Assembly (NCBI RefSeq): GCF_008039615.1
Contig: NZ_VDUZ01000008.1
Coordinates: 62,001 to 126,000, forward strand
DNA length: 64,000 nt
Direction of reading: 5' to 3'
Origin: Vineibacter terrae
GTDB taxonomy: Bacteria; Pseudomonadota; Alphaproteobacteria; Reyranellales; Reyranellaceae
Of the stretch, positions 49,559 through 58,538 are shown in pieces; the stretch's first letter is position 1, and every line of letters begins with the position of its first letter. The notes under the pieces are model-generated. The model saw only the letters and a list, made by a program, of their open reading frames with translations. It was not told the DNA's origin and made no database searches. The position numbers were made by a program, and so were the translations under genes.

Positions 49559-52500
49559 CTTGGGCTGGGCTGAAATTGCCTGCCGCCTGCCACGTACCGT
49601 CAGGGCGCTCGAAAACATCCACGCGATGGTTTTTGCCGGGCACGAATGCTTTGGAGTAGTGGCTCCGCGAATGGAGAATTGTCCGGTAATCGCTCTTGAC
49701 CTTCAACAAACGAACATGGCGAAGTGCTTGCGGCTCGGTCGCCGCGAAAGCTGTTAGCGTTTCCCTCAGTTTCTTCTTGTCCGACGTCACACCCTCGACG
49801 GCGGCCAGCACGCGAGCCCTCAGATGCAAGTCGCGGATGCGGGCAATTCCATCGGTATCCAGGTCAACAAAGGTCGCTCGGTAGACCAGCGTCGCACCAT
49901 CCTCTTTCGCCGGCTCGCGCACGATGCCGTAGGCCGTCTCCTCGTGCAGGCGTCCCGAGGGCGAATGCTCGGGCTTGTACGACACCACGATGCGGTCGAA
50001 CCGGTCCTTCAGGTCCTCGCGGAAGGTCGGCCAGTCGATCGGATCAGGCATGTCGTCGATGGTGCGGCGGCCGCTTTGGCCCGCTTGATATTGGATGCTG
50101 TTGAGCAGCGGGCGGTCGATCAGGGTCAGCACGAAGGCGTCGACGGCGTGATGCCGATGGTCGGTGCGCAGCTTGCCGCGCCAGTCGTCAGGACCTTCGT
50201 CCGCAGCCTCGGGGCGATTGCCCCAGAGATAGCGGTTCAGCCCCCAGAGCCGGCGCAGCATGCCGGTCATGCCGCCCGGCACAACCCAGACTTTGCTGCG
50301 CATGACGCCGTCGACGGTCTCGCTAGGCACGACGCTGGTCAGGTACTGGCGCGCGACCCGGGCCAGGTACGCCGTGTCGACGAGCTGCCGGGCGAGGAAG
50401 CCGCCAGTGTTCTCGATGTCGGCCATCACGTCCCGGGGCAGGCTGCCCTTGGCGCGCTGCTCCTCGCGCAGCAGCCGATCCTTGATGAGCTGCAGCGCGT
50501 CGGCGCGGAAACGCCACTGCTTGGCCCACGGCAGCGCCGAGGCGCGCAGGGCGATGGCATCCCAGTCATAGGATTGGCCGCCGATCGTCGGGCTCGTGCC
50601 GAATGCATCATGGGGTGTGCGATCGCCCTTGTCGCGGTTGGCATGACGCATCGCGATCGTCAGGTTCGACGGGCTGTCGTCCAGTGTCAGGGTGAAGGGC
50701 AGGATGTGCTCGATCTCGACCTTGTCGCTGAACAGCGTCTTGATCCCGATCGGCTCGCCCGTGTAGACGCAGGCACGGTCGGCGACATTCTCGCCCAGCT
50801 CCTCCCACAGGCGCATGCGCAGCAGCGCGTCGCCGCGCAGGGCGATGCCGGCCGCCTCCAGCTGCTGCTTGCGGCGCTCGTTCTTCTTCTGGTTCTCGAG
50901 CTGCCGCGTCTGGGTTTCCCGCTTCTGCTCCCGCGTCTGCTTCAGCTCGCGCGCCAGCTCGACGACGATCTCGTCGGGATGACCGTAGGCCGCGATGATC
51001 GCGTCGAGCAGCTGGCGCAGCTGGTTGAGGCTGACATGGACGGTCGGGTTCGTGATGCGGCCGTATTGCTGCTCGTCGGCCGAGCCCGACACGCCGCTCA
51101 CCGGCACCATGTAGCGCTCGAGGATCTGGCCGTAGTAGGGCGCGTCCGTGAACACCTCGCCGGTGCTGAAGTCGGAATGGTGCCGATAGCCGGCGGCCTG
51201 CACGGCTTCGTCATAGTGCATCAGGCCGCCGTCCTTCGATGACACGCCGTGGCGCAGGTGGTGCACGATCCTGGCCAGCGCCGTGCGGCCCAAACGGCCG
51301 TAGCCCTCCGGCAAAGGTGTGCCGGCGACACCCGCGGCTGCCTCCAGCGCCAGGCCCCAGCTCGTCGTGGCCACGCGCAGCACCTCGTCCTCGCGCTCCT
51401 CGTCGAGCAGGAAGCGCACGACCTCATCTTGCTGCTCGACCGCCATGTCATGCCACGACTTGCCGAAACCATTCTTGGCCAGCTTGTACGCGACGACGTC
51501 GCCCTTGAGCCCGTCGCGGCGGTCGTCCTGCAGGTTGAAGGACCAGACGTTGTCGATTCCCAGCAGCTTGCGGATCTGGGAGAAGCTGTATTTCTCGCGG
51601 CGCTTCAGCTCGTGCAGCACCTTGTCGCGCTCCTGCCGGCCGAGCCGCCGGACCTGCCCGGTGCGCCGATGGCGCAGCTCCAGGTTGGCGAGCTCCTGCA
51701 GGATGCGGAACTCCTGCTGCAGCGGCAGCGCCAGCGGCGCGCGCCGCTCACGCTTGTGCGGGTCGGGCTCGGGATCGAGGGTGCATGGACCGGGCTCCAC
51801 CGGGCGCAACGGCCGTTGATAGAAGATCGCATCGCGGATCGCGGCGCGGCCCTCCTCGGTGAGAGCGGGATGGTGCGCCGCCTGCGCCGTCCATAGCGCG
51901 TCGAACTCGGCTTCGACCATGTCGCGTGTGGGGTAGAGGTCCCATTCGAGCTTGTTGCCTTTGCCGGCGTGGGCGCGGAAGCGCACGGCCGCTATCGGCA
52001 GCGTCGATCCGTCCGGCGCGCCCCGTGGCGTGCGGTCCTTTCGATACGCCGCGTAGAAGTACTCGCCCAGCGTGCGCCGGCCCGGTGTCCGGCCGTCGAG
52101 CTTCGCCGCCAGCGCCGCGGCGCCGGCCTTCATGCCCTGTGCTTCCTTGTCGTCGGCCTTCTTGTCGGTGCGGCGGTTGCTCTTGAAGCCGCGGCGCTGG
52201 TTGAGATGGAAGAGAGCGCGGCCCAGCTCGTGCAGCGTCAGCTGCTGGTCGAGCCCTTCGCCGCGCAGCGCCCATGGGTCGAGCGCTGCCAGCGCCTTGC
52301 GCGCCGCCGGGTCGGCCGGCATGAGGCCATGCGCGATCAGCAGCTTCATCAGGTCGGCGCGGCGGTCCAGGAAACGATCCCGCCGTCGGCGGGCGGAACG
52401 GGGGGTGCGCCGCGCCTCGGCAAGCGAGGCCCCCGACTGCGGGTCGCGACCATCCGGGAATATCCGCACGCCCATGCGGCGAATGCGGACGGGATGCATG

Positions 52501-52598
52501 CGGCCGTCCTTGCCCGGCTTGCCAAGGTCCGTGATGCACCAGCCGATCGAATTGGTCCCCAAATCCAGCCCGAGGCGAAACGGAAGCGTCCTCTTCAT
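49512..52598 (-). CDS. cas9: Type II-C-like Cas9, C-terminally truncated
   Basis: 1028 codons. RNA-guided nuclease with RuvC-I (LGLDLGTNSIGWCI, D12), an Arg-rich bridge helix ([18 protein letters not shown], about 64-81), a REC lobe, RuvC-II (DEIVVELARELKQTREQK, about 540-557), HNH (VEIEHILPFT about 624, then ANRDKGDRTP) and RuvC-III (DHRHHAVDAFVL, about 814-825): all nuclease residues are intact, although the residue before the HNH His is Glu rather than Asp. The C-terminal domain breaks off after HRVDVFERPDGTWQ (about 1003); the last 25 codons are antisense to microprotein B and unlike Cas9. About 100-130 residues, including much of the PAM-interacting part, appear lost. GGAG precedes the ATG. 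No cas1, cas2 or array follows. Confidence 0.9.
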   Translation of the reverse strand: MKRTLPFRLGLDLGTNSIGWCITDLGKPGKDGRMHPVRIRRMGVRIFPDGRDPQSGASLAEARRTPRSARRRRDRFLDRRADLMKLLIAHGLMPADPAARKALAALDPWALRGEGLDQQLTLHELGRALFHLNQRRGFKSNRRTDKKADDKEAQGMKAGAAALAAKLDGRTPGRRTLGEYFYAAYRKDRTPRGAPDGSTLPIAAVRFRAHAGKGNKLEWDLYPTRDMVEAEFDALWTAQAAHHPALTEEGRAAIRDAIFYQRPLRPVEPGPCTLDPEPDPHKRERRAPLALPLQQEFRILQELANLELRHRRTGQVRRLGRQERDKVLHELKRREKYSFSQIRKLLGIDNVWSFNLQDDRRDGLKGDVVAYKLAKNGFGKSWHDMAVEQQDEVVRFLLDEEREDEVLRVATTSWGLALEAAAGVAGTPLPEGYGRLGRTALARIVHHLRHGVSSKDGGLMHYDEAVQAAGYRHHSDFSTGEVFTDAPYYGQILERYMVPVSGVSGSADEQQYGRITNPTVHVSLNQLRQLLDAIIAAYGHPDEIVVELARELKQTREQKRETQTRQLENQKKNERRKQQLEAAGIALRGDALLRMRLWEELGENVADRACVYTGEPIGIKTLFSDKVEIEHILPFTLTLDDSPSNLTIAMRHANRDKGDRTPHDAFGTSPTIGGQSYDWDAIALRASALPWAKQWRFRADALQLIKDRLLREEQRAKGSLPRDVMADIENTGGFLARQLVDTAYLARVARQYLTSVVPSETVDGVMRSKVWVVPGGMTGMLRRLWGLNRYLWGNRPEAADEGPDDWRGKLRTDHRHHAVDAFVLTLIDRPLLNSIQYQAGQSGRRTIDDMPDPIDWPTFREDLKDRFDRIVVSYKPEHSPSGRLHEETAYGIVREPAKEDGATLVYRATFVDLDTDGIARIRDLHLRARVLAAVEGVTSDKKKLRETLTAFAATEPQALRHVRLLKVKSDYRTILHSRSHYSKAFVPGKNHRVDVFERPDGTWQAAGNFSPAQARDSAASLRRDRSAC

Positions 52599-52678
52599 CT
52601 GCTCTCCACCCCAAAGTTTTTGTTATTATTGGATTCATCCCACGACGATCAGCCGCAATGCGTGTGCTGTCATCCGTA

Positions 52679-52710
52679 TTGACAACCTCCTGCCACTCTA
52701 TCACGATATT
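52679..52710 (+). promoter_or_regulatory. Possible promoter of the tracrRNA-like gene
   Basis: Perfect -35 box TTGACA at 52679-52684, followed 18-20 bases on by ACGATATT as a weak -10. Transcription would start near 52712 and run away from cas9 through the hairpins up to the terminator at 52804-52833. Confidence 0.45.
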
Positions 52711-52833
52711 TGCAGCGGGTGGAACGTAGATATGCCTAGCCGATGAGAGAGCGCGGTCCCTCCGTTAACAAGCCCTCCGCTTCGGCGGATGGGGCACAAG
52801 ATCGGGGCTCCCCGCGGGGAGCCCCATTTGTTT
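52711..52833 (+). ncRNA. tracrRNA-like RNA, divergent from cas9
   Basis: About 120 nucleotides between cas9 and the diiron gene. After a probable anti-repeat stretch (52740-52769, ending GTTAAC-AAG) there is a nexus-like hairpin at 52772-52795 (GCCC-TCCGC-TTCG-GCGGA-T-GGGGC), then a GC hairpin terminator at 52804-52825 and a T-rich tail. Anti-repeat, AAG, nexus, terminator is the order known for II-C tracrRNAs, and a position next to cas9 on the other strand is common. The cognate repeat cannot be tested because no array is in the window. If correct, that repeat should start close to GTTAACGGAGGGACC. Confidence 0.55.
52804..52833 (+). terminator. Intrinsic terminator
   Basis: GGGGCTCCCC-GC-GGGGAGCCCC, a perfect 10-bp stem, followed by ATTTGTTT. 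It ends the tracrRNA-like unit, 90 bases before the diiron protein gene. Confidence 0.8.
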
Positions 52834-52922
52834 CGGTGGATTTCACCGCCGGTCGGCAGTACACTTTTTCTGAAATGAAATAGAAAATGCCGTCCAGGCA
52901 TCAGCGGCCAATGGAGGATTTG

Positions 52923-54053
52923 ATGACCGGCCATCCCGACGACGCCCATATCACCCATGATCCGGCGTACAGCGTGGTCGCACCCGACGACTTTCCGGCG
53001 ATGATCGAGGTCGACCGCTACGAGACGCGGTCCGACGCCTTTGACGGCATCATCGGCCAGACCCACGACCATTTCTGGGATCCGTTCAACCCGGCCTATC
53101 TCGACTACGCGCAGCCCTTCGACGTGACGCGCGAGTACATCATGCCGCCGGAGCGGGTGCTGGAGCTGAACACCGCCGTCTCCGACCGTCTCGACGAGGG
53201 CCAGCGCGTCCGGTTGGCCAACAACATCACGCGCTTCCGCATGTCGGGCATCCTGCACGGCGAGCAGGGCGCGCTGTCGCTGTCGGCCTCGCTGTGCGAC
53301 ATCCTGCTCGATCCCGGCGCCCAGGAATACGCCGCCAACCAGGCGCGCGAGGAGGCGCGCCACGTCGCCGGCTTCGGCCGCTACATCAAGGCCCGCTGGG
53401 GCAAGGCCTATCCCTGCGCGCCCGAGCTCGGCAAGTTCCTCAACGACATCGTGCTGTCGCCCATCGTCTACAAGAAGCTGGTGGGCATGCAGATCATGCT
53501 CGAGGGTCTGGCGATGGGCGCCTTCGCCGACACCTATGCCTACACCCGCGATCCGCTGCTGAAGCGGTTGATCCAGCTGGTGATGACCGACGAGGCGTTC
53601 CACCACAAGTTCGGCAAGATCTGGGCCGACCGCACCCTGCCCAAGCTGACGCCCGAGGAGCACAACAAGGTCGAGGACTGGGCCGCCCACGTCTTCGAGT
53701 CGCTGCTGTTCAACCTCACCAGCATCAGCCAGCGCACCTACATCTACGAGGAGCTCGGGCTCGACTGGCAGTGGGTGCGCGATGCCGTGCGCGAGGCCTA
53801 TGGCCGCGACAGCCGGCGCAACTCGATGCAGGAGAGCACCAATATCTTCCGGGTGCTGATCAAGACCCTGCTCAAGGCCGGCATCATCACCGAGCGCACG
53901 AAGCACGTGTACAGCCCCTGGGTCGACCTGGGCGAGCTGGTCGGCGAAGGCGACTCGATGGTGGGCGATGCCATCGCCGCCGATGGCATCGAGTACCTGC
54001 GCGAGATCAACCGCAAGCGCCGCGGCGTCAACCTCAAGGCGACGGCGGCGTAG
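52923..54053 (+). CDS. Ferritin-like diiron protein
   Basis: 376 residues, mainly helical. Four-helix diiron ligands are visible: Glu in ILHGEQGALS, E-x2-H in AREEARHVAGF, Glu in QIMLEGLAMGAF and D/E-x2-H in MTDEAFHHKFG, the pattern of AurF/ribonucleotide-reductase-like oxygenases. It likely binds two irons and oxidises an unknown substrate, or stores the oxidised state. ATG 52923 follows GGAGG at five bases; an ATG overlapping this site at 52911 is less likely. Not related to the Cas9 locus by function; transcribed away from it. Confidence 0.8.
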   Translation: MTGHPDDAHITHDPAYSVVAPDDFPAMIEVDRYETRSDAFDGIIGQTHDHFWDPFNPAYLDYAQPFDVTREYIMPPERVLELNTAVSDRLDEGQRVRLANNITRFRMSGILHGEQGALSLSASLCDILLDPGAQEYAANQAREEARHVAGFGRYIKARWGKAYPCAPELGKFLNDIVLSPIVYKKLVGMQIMLEGLAMGAFADTYAYTRDPLLKRLIQLVMTDEAFHHKFGKIWADRTLPKLTPEEHNKVEDWAAHVFESLLFNLTSISQRTYIYEELGLDWQWVRDAVREAYGRDSRRNSMQESTNIFRVLIKTLLKAGIITERTKHVYSPWVDLGELVGEGDSMVGDAIAADGIEYLREINRKRRGVNLKATAA

Positions 54054-54278
54054 CGCCATCCGGTTCATCGCGAGCGCAGCGAGCGGAGGATCGCCTGGGA
54101 ACGACGCGTGATGCGTCTTCCTGGCGATCCATTGTTGCCGCCGGTTGAGCTGCGCAACGGAATGACGGTGCTGTCGGCGCCTGTGGCTGGCCGGCCGCGC
54201 CGCGTTTACAACAATGCGCGAATATGCGACGGTCGTTTCTTCGTGTGGTAGCATGAGGGCGCGAGCGGCGTTCGAAGT

Positions 54279-55136
54279 ATGCGTATGTGGTCCAGGCTCG
54301 CGCCGTTGCGCCTCCTTGCGCGGTGCATCAGCGCGTACGGAGCCCCTGCCGGGATGCGCATGTGGTGGGGCATGCGCCGGCGGGGCGGTGATGAACCCAG
54401 CGCCGTGATTGTGCCGGGGTACGCCCAGCCGGTGTGGATAAGGCCCGGCACCTCCGACGTCGCAGTGTTCGAGCGGATGTTCCTGCGCCACGCGCTCGAC
54501 GCGAATTCCTATCCCCAGCAAGGCCGCGTCGACGCCCGCGCCCGTGAGCTCGGGGCGCGCGCCGTCGTGATCGACGGCGGCGCCAATATCGGCCTCGCGG
54601 CCGTGTGGTTCGCGCGCCGCTATCCGCAGGCGAAGATCATGGCGGTCGAGCCTGATCCCGCCAATGTCGCGATGATCAGGAAGAACGCCGCAGGCTATCC
54701 CAACATCGTGACGGTCCAGGCGGGCCTGTGGGACGGTCCGGCAAGCTTGCAGATCGTGAACCCCGAAGCCCGTCCATGGGAGCGGAAGGTCGGCGAGGTC
54801 GAGCAGGCACCGACCGCCGGCACGGTCCGGTCCGTCACCGTCAACGAGCTGCTTGCCACCGCCGGCGGCGAGCCGCTGATCGTCAAGCTGATCATTGAGG
54901 GCGCCGAGAAGGCCGTGTTCCGCAGCAATACCGAATGGCTCGATCGAACGCCGCTGGTGATCTACATGCCCGGGGATTGGGCGCATCCCTGGGACGGCGC
55001 CGGCCGGACCGCCATGGCGGCGCTGGCCCGGCAGCCCTACGACTGGATCGTGCGTGAGCTTTGCGTCTTCTGCTTTCGCGATCCGGCAGCCGCGCCCACA
55101 GAGATCTCAGCTCCCGCTCCGGCCAGGTGCGGCTAG
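54279..55136 (+). CDS. FkbM-family methyltransferase
   Basis: 285-residue SAM-dependent methyltransferase. Motif I VVIDGGANIGLAAVWFA (about 92-108), post-I acid KIMAVEPDPANVAMI and the late motif VKLIIEGAEKAVF (normally K-I-D-I-E-G-A-E; here the Asp is replaced) mark the FkbM family, which methylates sugars or other O/N groups. The first 40 residues are basic and could be a membrane-proximal extension; ATG 54285 or 54354 are alternative starts. No glycosylation cluster is nearby. The 438 bases that follow hold only a Family B repeat. Confidence 0.8.
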   Translation: MRMWSRLAPLRLLARCISAYGAPAGMRMWWGMRRRGGDEPSAVIVPGYAQPVWIRPGTSDVAVFERMFLRHALDANSYPQQGRVDARARELGARAVVIDGGANIGLAAVWFARRYPQAKIMAVEPDPANVAMIRKNAAGYPNIVTVQAGLWDGPASLQIVNPEARPWERKVGEVEQAPTAGTVRSVTVNELLATAGGEPLIVKLIIEGAEKAVFRSNTEWLDRTPLVIYMPGDWAHPWDGAGRTAMAALARQPYDWIVRELCVFCFRDPAAAPTEISAPAPARCG

Positions 55137-55233
55137 GCGCAACACGCCTTCCGTCATTCCGCGTATGTGACTTGATCCTTCCCCGGAGGGCAGGGCGATC
55201 GCGTATGGCGTGGGGGCGGCCCGGACGGGAGGG

Positions 55234-55390
55234 TCACACGCTGGGGGCGCGCCACTCCGTGGCGCGTCCTGCTCATAGCCGATGCCGCACGGCATCTGCG
55301 GTGCTGCCCACACGGTCGGCTCATGCTCGTGGGCAGCGCCTCGAGCTGTCGTTATGACGCGCCACGGAGTGGCGCGCCCCCAGCGTGTGA
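55234..55390. repeat. Family B long inverted repeat
   Basis: TCACACGCTGGGGGCGCGCC on the left and GGCGCGCCCCCAGCGTGTGA on the right are perfectly complementary, continuing into CACTCCGTGGCGCG/CGCGCCACGGAGTG, a stem of over 30 bp with about 85 bases between. The longest stem of this family in the window. Confidence 0.9.
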
Positions 55391-55574
55391 TCGCTCCGCC
55401 GAGGCCATAGCGATCGCCCTGGGGGAAAATCCCCGGCAATGAACCGCGCTTCTGGCACCCACACAACGGTCACAACCGCCGGGGCTCCAGTGCCGCCCCG
55501 GATGGGGAACCTTCCGCACGACCTGTCGTCTACGCGTGACACACGACTGCGTCTGCATGCGAAGAGGGTTCGCG

Positions 55575-57386
55575 ATGGCGGCGGCAAGGTTCGGAGAAGG
55601 TGCGACGCTTCCCATTCTGGGTTCGATCGCACTGCATATAGTGGTCATTGGCGCGCTGATCGCCGGACGGCCTGGCACCCTTGAGGAGATCGCCGTGACC
55701 GCCGGTCGCGACGCCGCCCTTGGCACGGGAGCGATTGCCGTCGACCTGCAATCCTTCCGCGGCGCTCACAAGGCGGCGCGGCCGGCGCCGGACGAGGCGC
55801 CGGACATGACCGCGACCGCTGCTCCGGGCGCGTCCGAAGCCCCACCCGGCGCCGTCGATCGCACCCTCCTGCCGACCGACCGGCAAGCGACATCCGCGCC
55901 CGGCACGTCTGCGCCCGCGGCGCCGGCCGCGGGGGCCGCGCCCAACGCCGAGCAGCCGGGGACCGGCGGCGACAGCATCTCCCGTTCGGTCATGCGGTTG
56001 CCGCAGCCCATGTCCATGCCGGAGCAAGGGGCGTCCGACATCGCTCTTGCCGCGGTCGCTGCAAGCCACACGCCGGTGCCCGGCATGCCGATGCCGAAGG
56101 TGCAGAAGCTGGCGCCGGTCGCCGCTGCCGCGCCGCAGCGCCCGGCCTCGCCGACGCCCGACGCACATGATCAGACCCTGGTGCCGTTCGACGCCACGCC
56201 TGCGGCCGCCACCGCCGAGCCGCGCGCCGATGCGCCGCCTGATGCGCCTCTGTCATCGACGAGCACGGCTCCGACGGGACCGGAAAGCGGCCCCGGCGTC
56301 TCGACCCGAACCACCATTCCGCTCGACCTGCTGGCCGTGCCGACACCGCCGCCGCCGCCGGCGGCAGCGCCGTTGCCACCGCCGCCGCCACCGGCGCCTG
56401 CGACGGCAACCGTCTCGCCGCCGCCGGCGGCGGCTACGACGACAGCCCCGCCGAGCCCACCGGCCGCGGCCAAGCCGCCGGCAGCCAAGCCATCGGCGCC
56501 CAAGTCACCGGCGCCCAAGTCACCGGCGCCGAAACCGCGTGTCGTGCGACGGCCTCCACCACCACCGGAGCCGACGCCGACGGAGATCGTGATTCCACCT
56601 GACCCGGAGCCGGTTGTCGCGGCTCCGGCACCACAGCCCGTGTGGTCGCCACCACCACCATCACCACCACCGTCAGCGCGACGCGGCAACCGCGCCGACG
56701 ATCCGTTCGCGCGCCATGGCCTCGACGGTGCCGGCGGCGGTGCCAGCGGGTCCAGCGCCGCTGCCGGCGGCAGTGGCGCCGCCGGCACGGGGACGGGTGG
56801 TAGCGGTGCTGGTGGCGGCAGCGGTGCCAGCGGCTCTGGCGCGGGCAGCGGCAGCGCGGGCAGCGGTTCCGGTTCCGGCGCGGGCAGCGGCAGCGCGGGC
56901 GGTGGCTCCGGTTCCGGCGCGGGCAGCGGCAGCGCAGGCGGTGGCTCCGGTTCTGGCGCGGGCAGCGGCAGCGCGGGCAGTGGCTCCGGTTCCGGCGCAA
57001 GCAGCGGCAGCGCGGGCGGTGGTTCCGGTTCCGGCGCAGGCAGCGGCAGTGCGGGCAGTGGCTCCGGTTCCGGTGCAGGCAGCGGCAGCGCGGGCGGTGG
57101 TTCCGGTTCCGGCGCAGGCAGCGGCAGTGCGGGCAGTGGCTCCGGTTCCGGTGCAGGCAGCGGCGGTGCGGGCGGTGGCTCCGGTTCCGGCGCAGGCAGC
57201 GGCGGCGCGGGCAGCGGTTCCGGCTCCGGCGCGGGCACTGGTGGCGGGGCCGGTGGCTCTGGTAGCGGCGGCGGATCCGGCAGTGGTGGTGCAGGCGGTG
57301 CCGGCGGCGGCTCTGGTGGTGGTGCCGGTGGTGGCGGCTCCGGAGGCGGAGGTGGAGGTGGAGGTGGAGGTGGTGGCAGCAAGTAG
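55575..57386 (+). CDS. TonB/TolA-like anchored protein with Pro-rich and Gly/Ser-repeat regions
   Basis: 603 residues. A single N-terminal helix (about 9-30, [18 protein letters not shown]) carries the S-x3-H spacing of TonB/TolA-type anchors that couple to ExbBD/TolQR. Residues about 60-270 are Ala/Pro/Thr-rich, about 255-395 strongly Pro-rich ([25 protein letters not shown]), then from about 420 a Gly/Ser/Ala tail of ten 13-residue units ending in poly-Gly. There is no TonB C-terminal domain, so it is not a normal TonB. ATG 55575 follows GAAGAGGG. Periplasmic and probably disordered; role unknown. Confidence 0.68.
   Translation: MAAARFGEGATLPILGSIALHIVVIGALIAGRPGTLEEIAVTAGRDAALGTGAIAVDLQSFRGAHKAARPAPDEAPDMTATAAPGASEAPPGAVDRTLLPTDRQATSAPGTSAPAAPAAGAAPNAEQPGTGGDSISRSVMRLPQPMSMPEQGASDIALAAVAASHTPVPGMPMPKVQKLAPVAAAAPQRPASPTPDAHDQTLVPFDATPAAATAEPRADAPPDAPLSSTSTAPTGPESGPGVSTRTTIPLDLLAVPTPPPPPAAAPLPPPPPPAPATATVSPPPAAATTTAPPSPPAAAKPPAAKPSAPKSPAPKSPAPKPRVVRRPPPPPEPTPTEIVIPPDPEPVVAAPAPQPVWSPPPPSPPPSARRGNRADDPFARHGLDGAGGGASGSSAAAGGSGAAGTGTGGSGAGGGSGASGSGAGSGSAGSGSGSGAGSGSAGGGSGSGAGSGSAGGGSGSGAGSGSAGSGSGSGASSGSAGGGSGSGAGSGSAGSGSGSGAGSGSAGGGSGSGAGSGSAGSGSGSGAGSGGAGGGSGSGAGSGGAGSGSGSGAGTGGGAGGSGSGGGSGSGGAGGAGGGSGGGAGGGGSGGGGGGGGGGGGSK
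56841..57230 (+). repeat. Ten tandem 39-bp units inside the Gly/Ser tail
   Basis: Unit of 13 codons ([14 protein letters not shown]) starting at 56841, 56880, 56919 and so on to 57192, with a partial unit after. Units differ mainly at synonymous sites and at a G/S switch, so the array probably expands and contracts by slippage or recombination while keeping frame. Confidence 0.9.
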
Positions 57387-57539
57387 ACCACGGCGTGCCG
57401 TCATCGAAGCGCGTGCCGTGGTGCGCGCCTTGCCATCATGCCTGGACCACGCGCGGCACTGGTCGCGCGCTGCGCGACGGATCATCCGGCGCCGCAACAA
57501 AGACTCCATTTCACGCCGTTGCCCCGCTACGCTCGATGC

Positions 57540-58490
57540 ATGCAGGGGTGCCTTCGCCCGACGCTGCGCGCGGTTCGACCGCCTTCCCGATACCGCGCCG
57601 CCGCGCGGTGCGCGGCCGTCGCCATTGCGCTTGCGCTGGGGTTGCACCAGCCGGCGCGAGCCGAGCCGGCGGGCGAGGCCGCCGGCGATGTCAGCGCCGA
57701 GCCGCCGCCGGATGCCAAGGGGCCGCGCCCGACCCCCGACGCCCTTTGCCGGACGCTGGCGCAGGCCGCTGCCGAGAACGATCTGCCGGTGGTGTTCTTC
57801 ACGCGCCTGATCTGGCAGGAGAGCCGGCTCGACCCTGAAGCGGTGAGTCCCGCCGGCGCCCAGGGCATCGCGCAGTTCATGCCGCAGACGGCGGCCGGAC
57901 GCGGACTCACCAATCCGTTCGAGCCAATCCAGGCCCTGCGCGAATCGGCGAGCTATCTGCGCGAGCTGCGCACCACGTTCCGCGGCAGCCTGGGCCTGGC
58001 GGCCGCCGCCTACAATGCCGGCCCCAGCCGCGTCGACGCCTGGCTTGCGGGTCGTGTCGGCCTGCCCGACGAGACCCGTGCCTATGTCTTCCTCATCACG
58101 GGGCTTCCGGCCGATGCCTGGGCCGTGCAGCCGCCGCCTCAGTTCAAGGATCCCGACGCATCGAAAGACGTGAGCTGCGTCGACCTCGCCAGGCTGATGG
58201 CGGACAGCCCGCGCCGGCGGCTCACGGCCAGCCCGGCCTGGGGCCCCTGGGGTGTGCAGCTCGCCGGTCATTGGTCCGAAGGCCGCGTCCTGGCCACCTA
58301 TGAGCGGTTGCGGCGTCGCTTCGATGCCGTGCTGGGTGATCGGCTGCCGCTGGTGCTCTATGCCCGCCGCCGCGGACCGGCGCGCTACATCGTGCGGGTG
58401 TCGGAAAGCAGCCGCGCCAATGCCGAGGCCCTGTGCGCCCGGCTGCGCGCTGTCGGCGGCGCCTGCATGGTCCTGCGCAACCCGGGCTGA
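57540..58490 (+). CDS. Lytic transglycosylase (SLT) with C-terminal SPOR-like domain
   Basis: 316 residues. Signal-type N-terminus (about 15-40, YRAAARCAAVAIALALGLHQPARA). SLT goose-lysozyme-like domain about 60-170 with catalytic Glu in IWQESRLDPEAVSPAGAQG and IAQFMPQTAAGRGL, AAYNAGPSRVDAWL. The end (about 235-316, WGVQLAGHWSEGRVLATYER and CARLRAVGGACMV) has the SPOR pattern that binds denuded peptidoglycan. It cleaves cell-wall glycan in the periplasm. ATG 57540 is used, as the earlier in-frame ATG adds a non-signal stretch. Confidence 0.87.
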   Translation: MQGCLRPTLRAVRPPSRYRAAARCAAVAIALALGLHQPARAEPAGEAAGDVSAEPPPDAKGPRPTPDALCRTLAQAAAENDLPVVFFTRLIWQESRLDPEAVSPAGAQGIAQFMPQTAAGRGLTNPFEPIQALRESASYLRELRTTFRGSLGLAAAAYNAGPSRVDAWLAGRVGLPDETRAYVFLITGLPADAWAVQPPPQFKDPDASKDVSCVDLARLMADSPRRRLTASPAWGPWGVQLAGHWSEGRVLATYERLRRRFDAVLGDRLPLVLYARRRGPARYIVRVSESSRANAEALCARLRAVGGACMVLRNPG

Positions 58491-58538
58491 GCTCCGCTGC
58501 GCATCCGGCGCAGTGAAGATGACGGTTTCCGCGCGAGG

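Noticed and set aside
49824-51242. 472-codon plus-strand frame opposite cas9
   Set aside because: Antisense shadow of a GC-rich gene; repetitive Leu/Arg/Asp/Gln content, no motif, while cas9 has all nuclease residues.
47200-52900. Search for a CRISPR array near cas9
   Set aside because: No direct repeats of 25-40 bases with regular spacing were seen on either side of cas9 or in the intergenic stretches.
56841-57230. Regular 39-bp periodicity resembling a CRISPR array
   Set aside because: Units are contiguous, with no spacers, and encode a 13-residue protein repeat.
56171-57391. Pro/Glu-rich minus-strand frame and a Val/Ala-rich alternative plus frame across the Gly/Ser repeats
   Set aside because: The 39-base period is a multiple of three, so all frames stay open; only the main plus-strand frame has a signal-like helix and a ribosome site.
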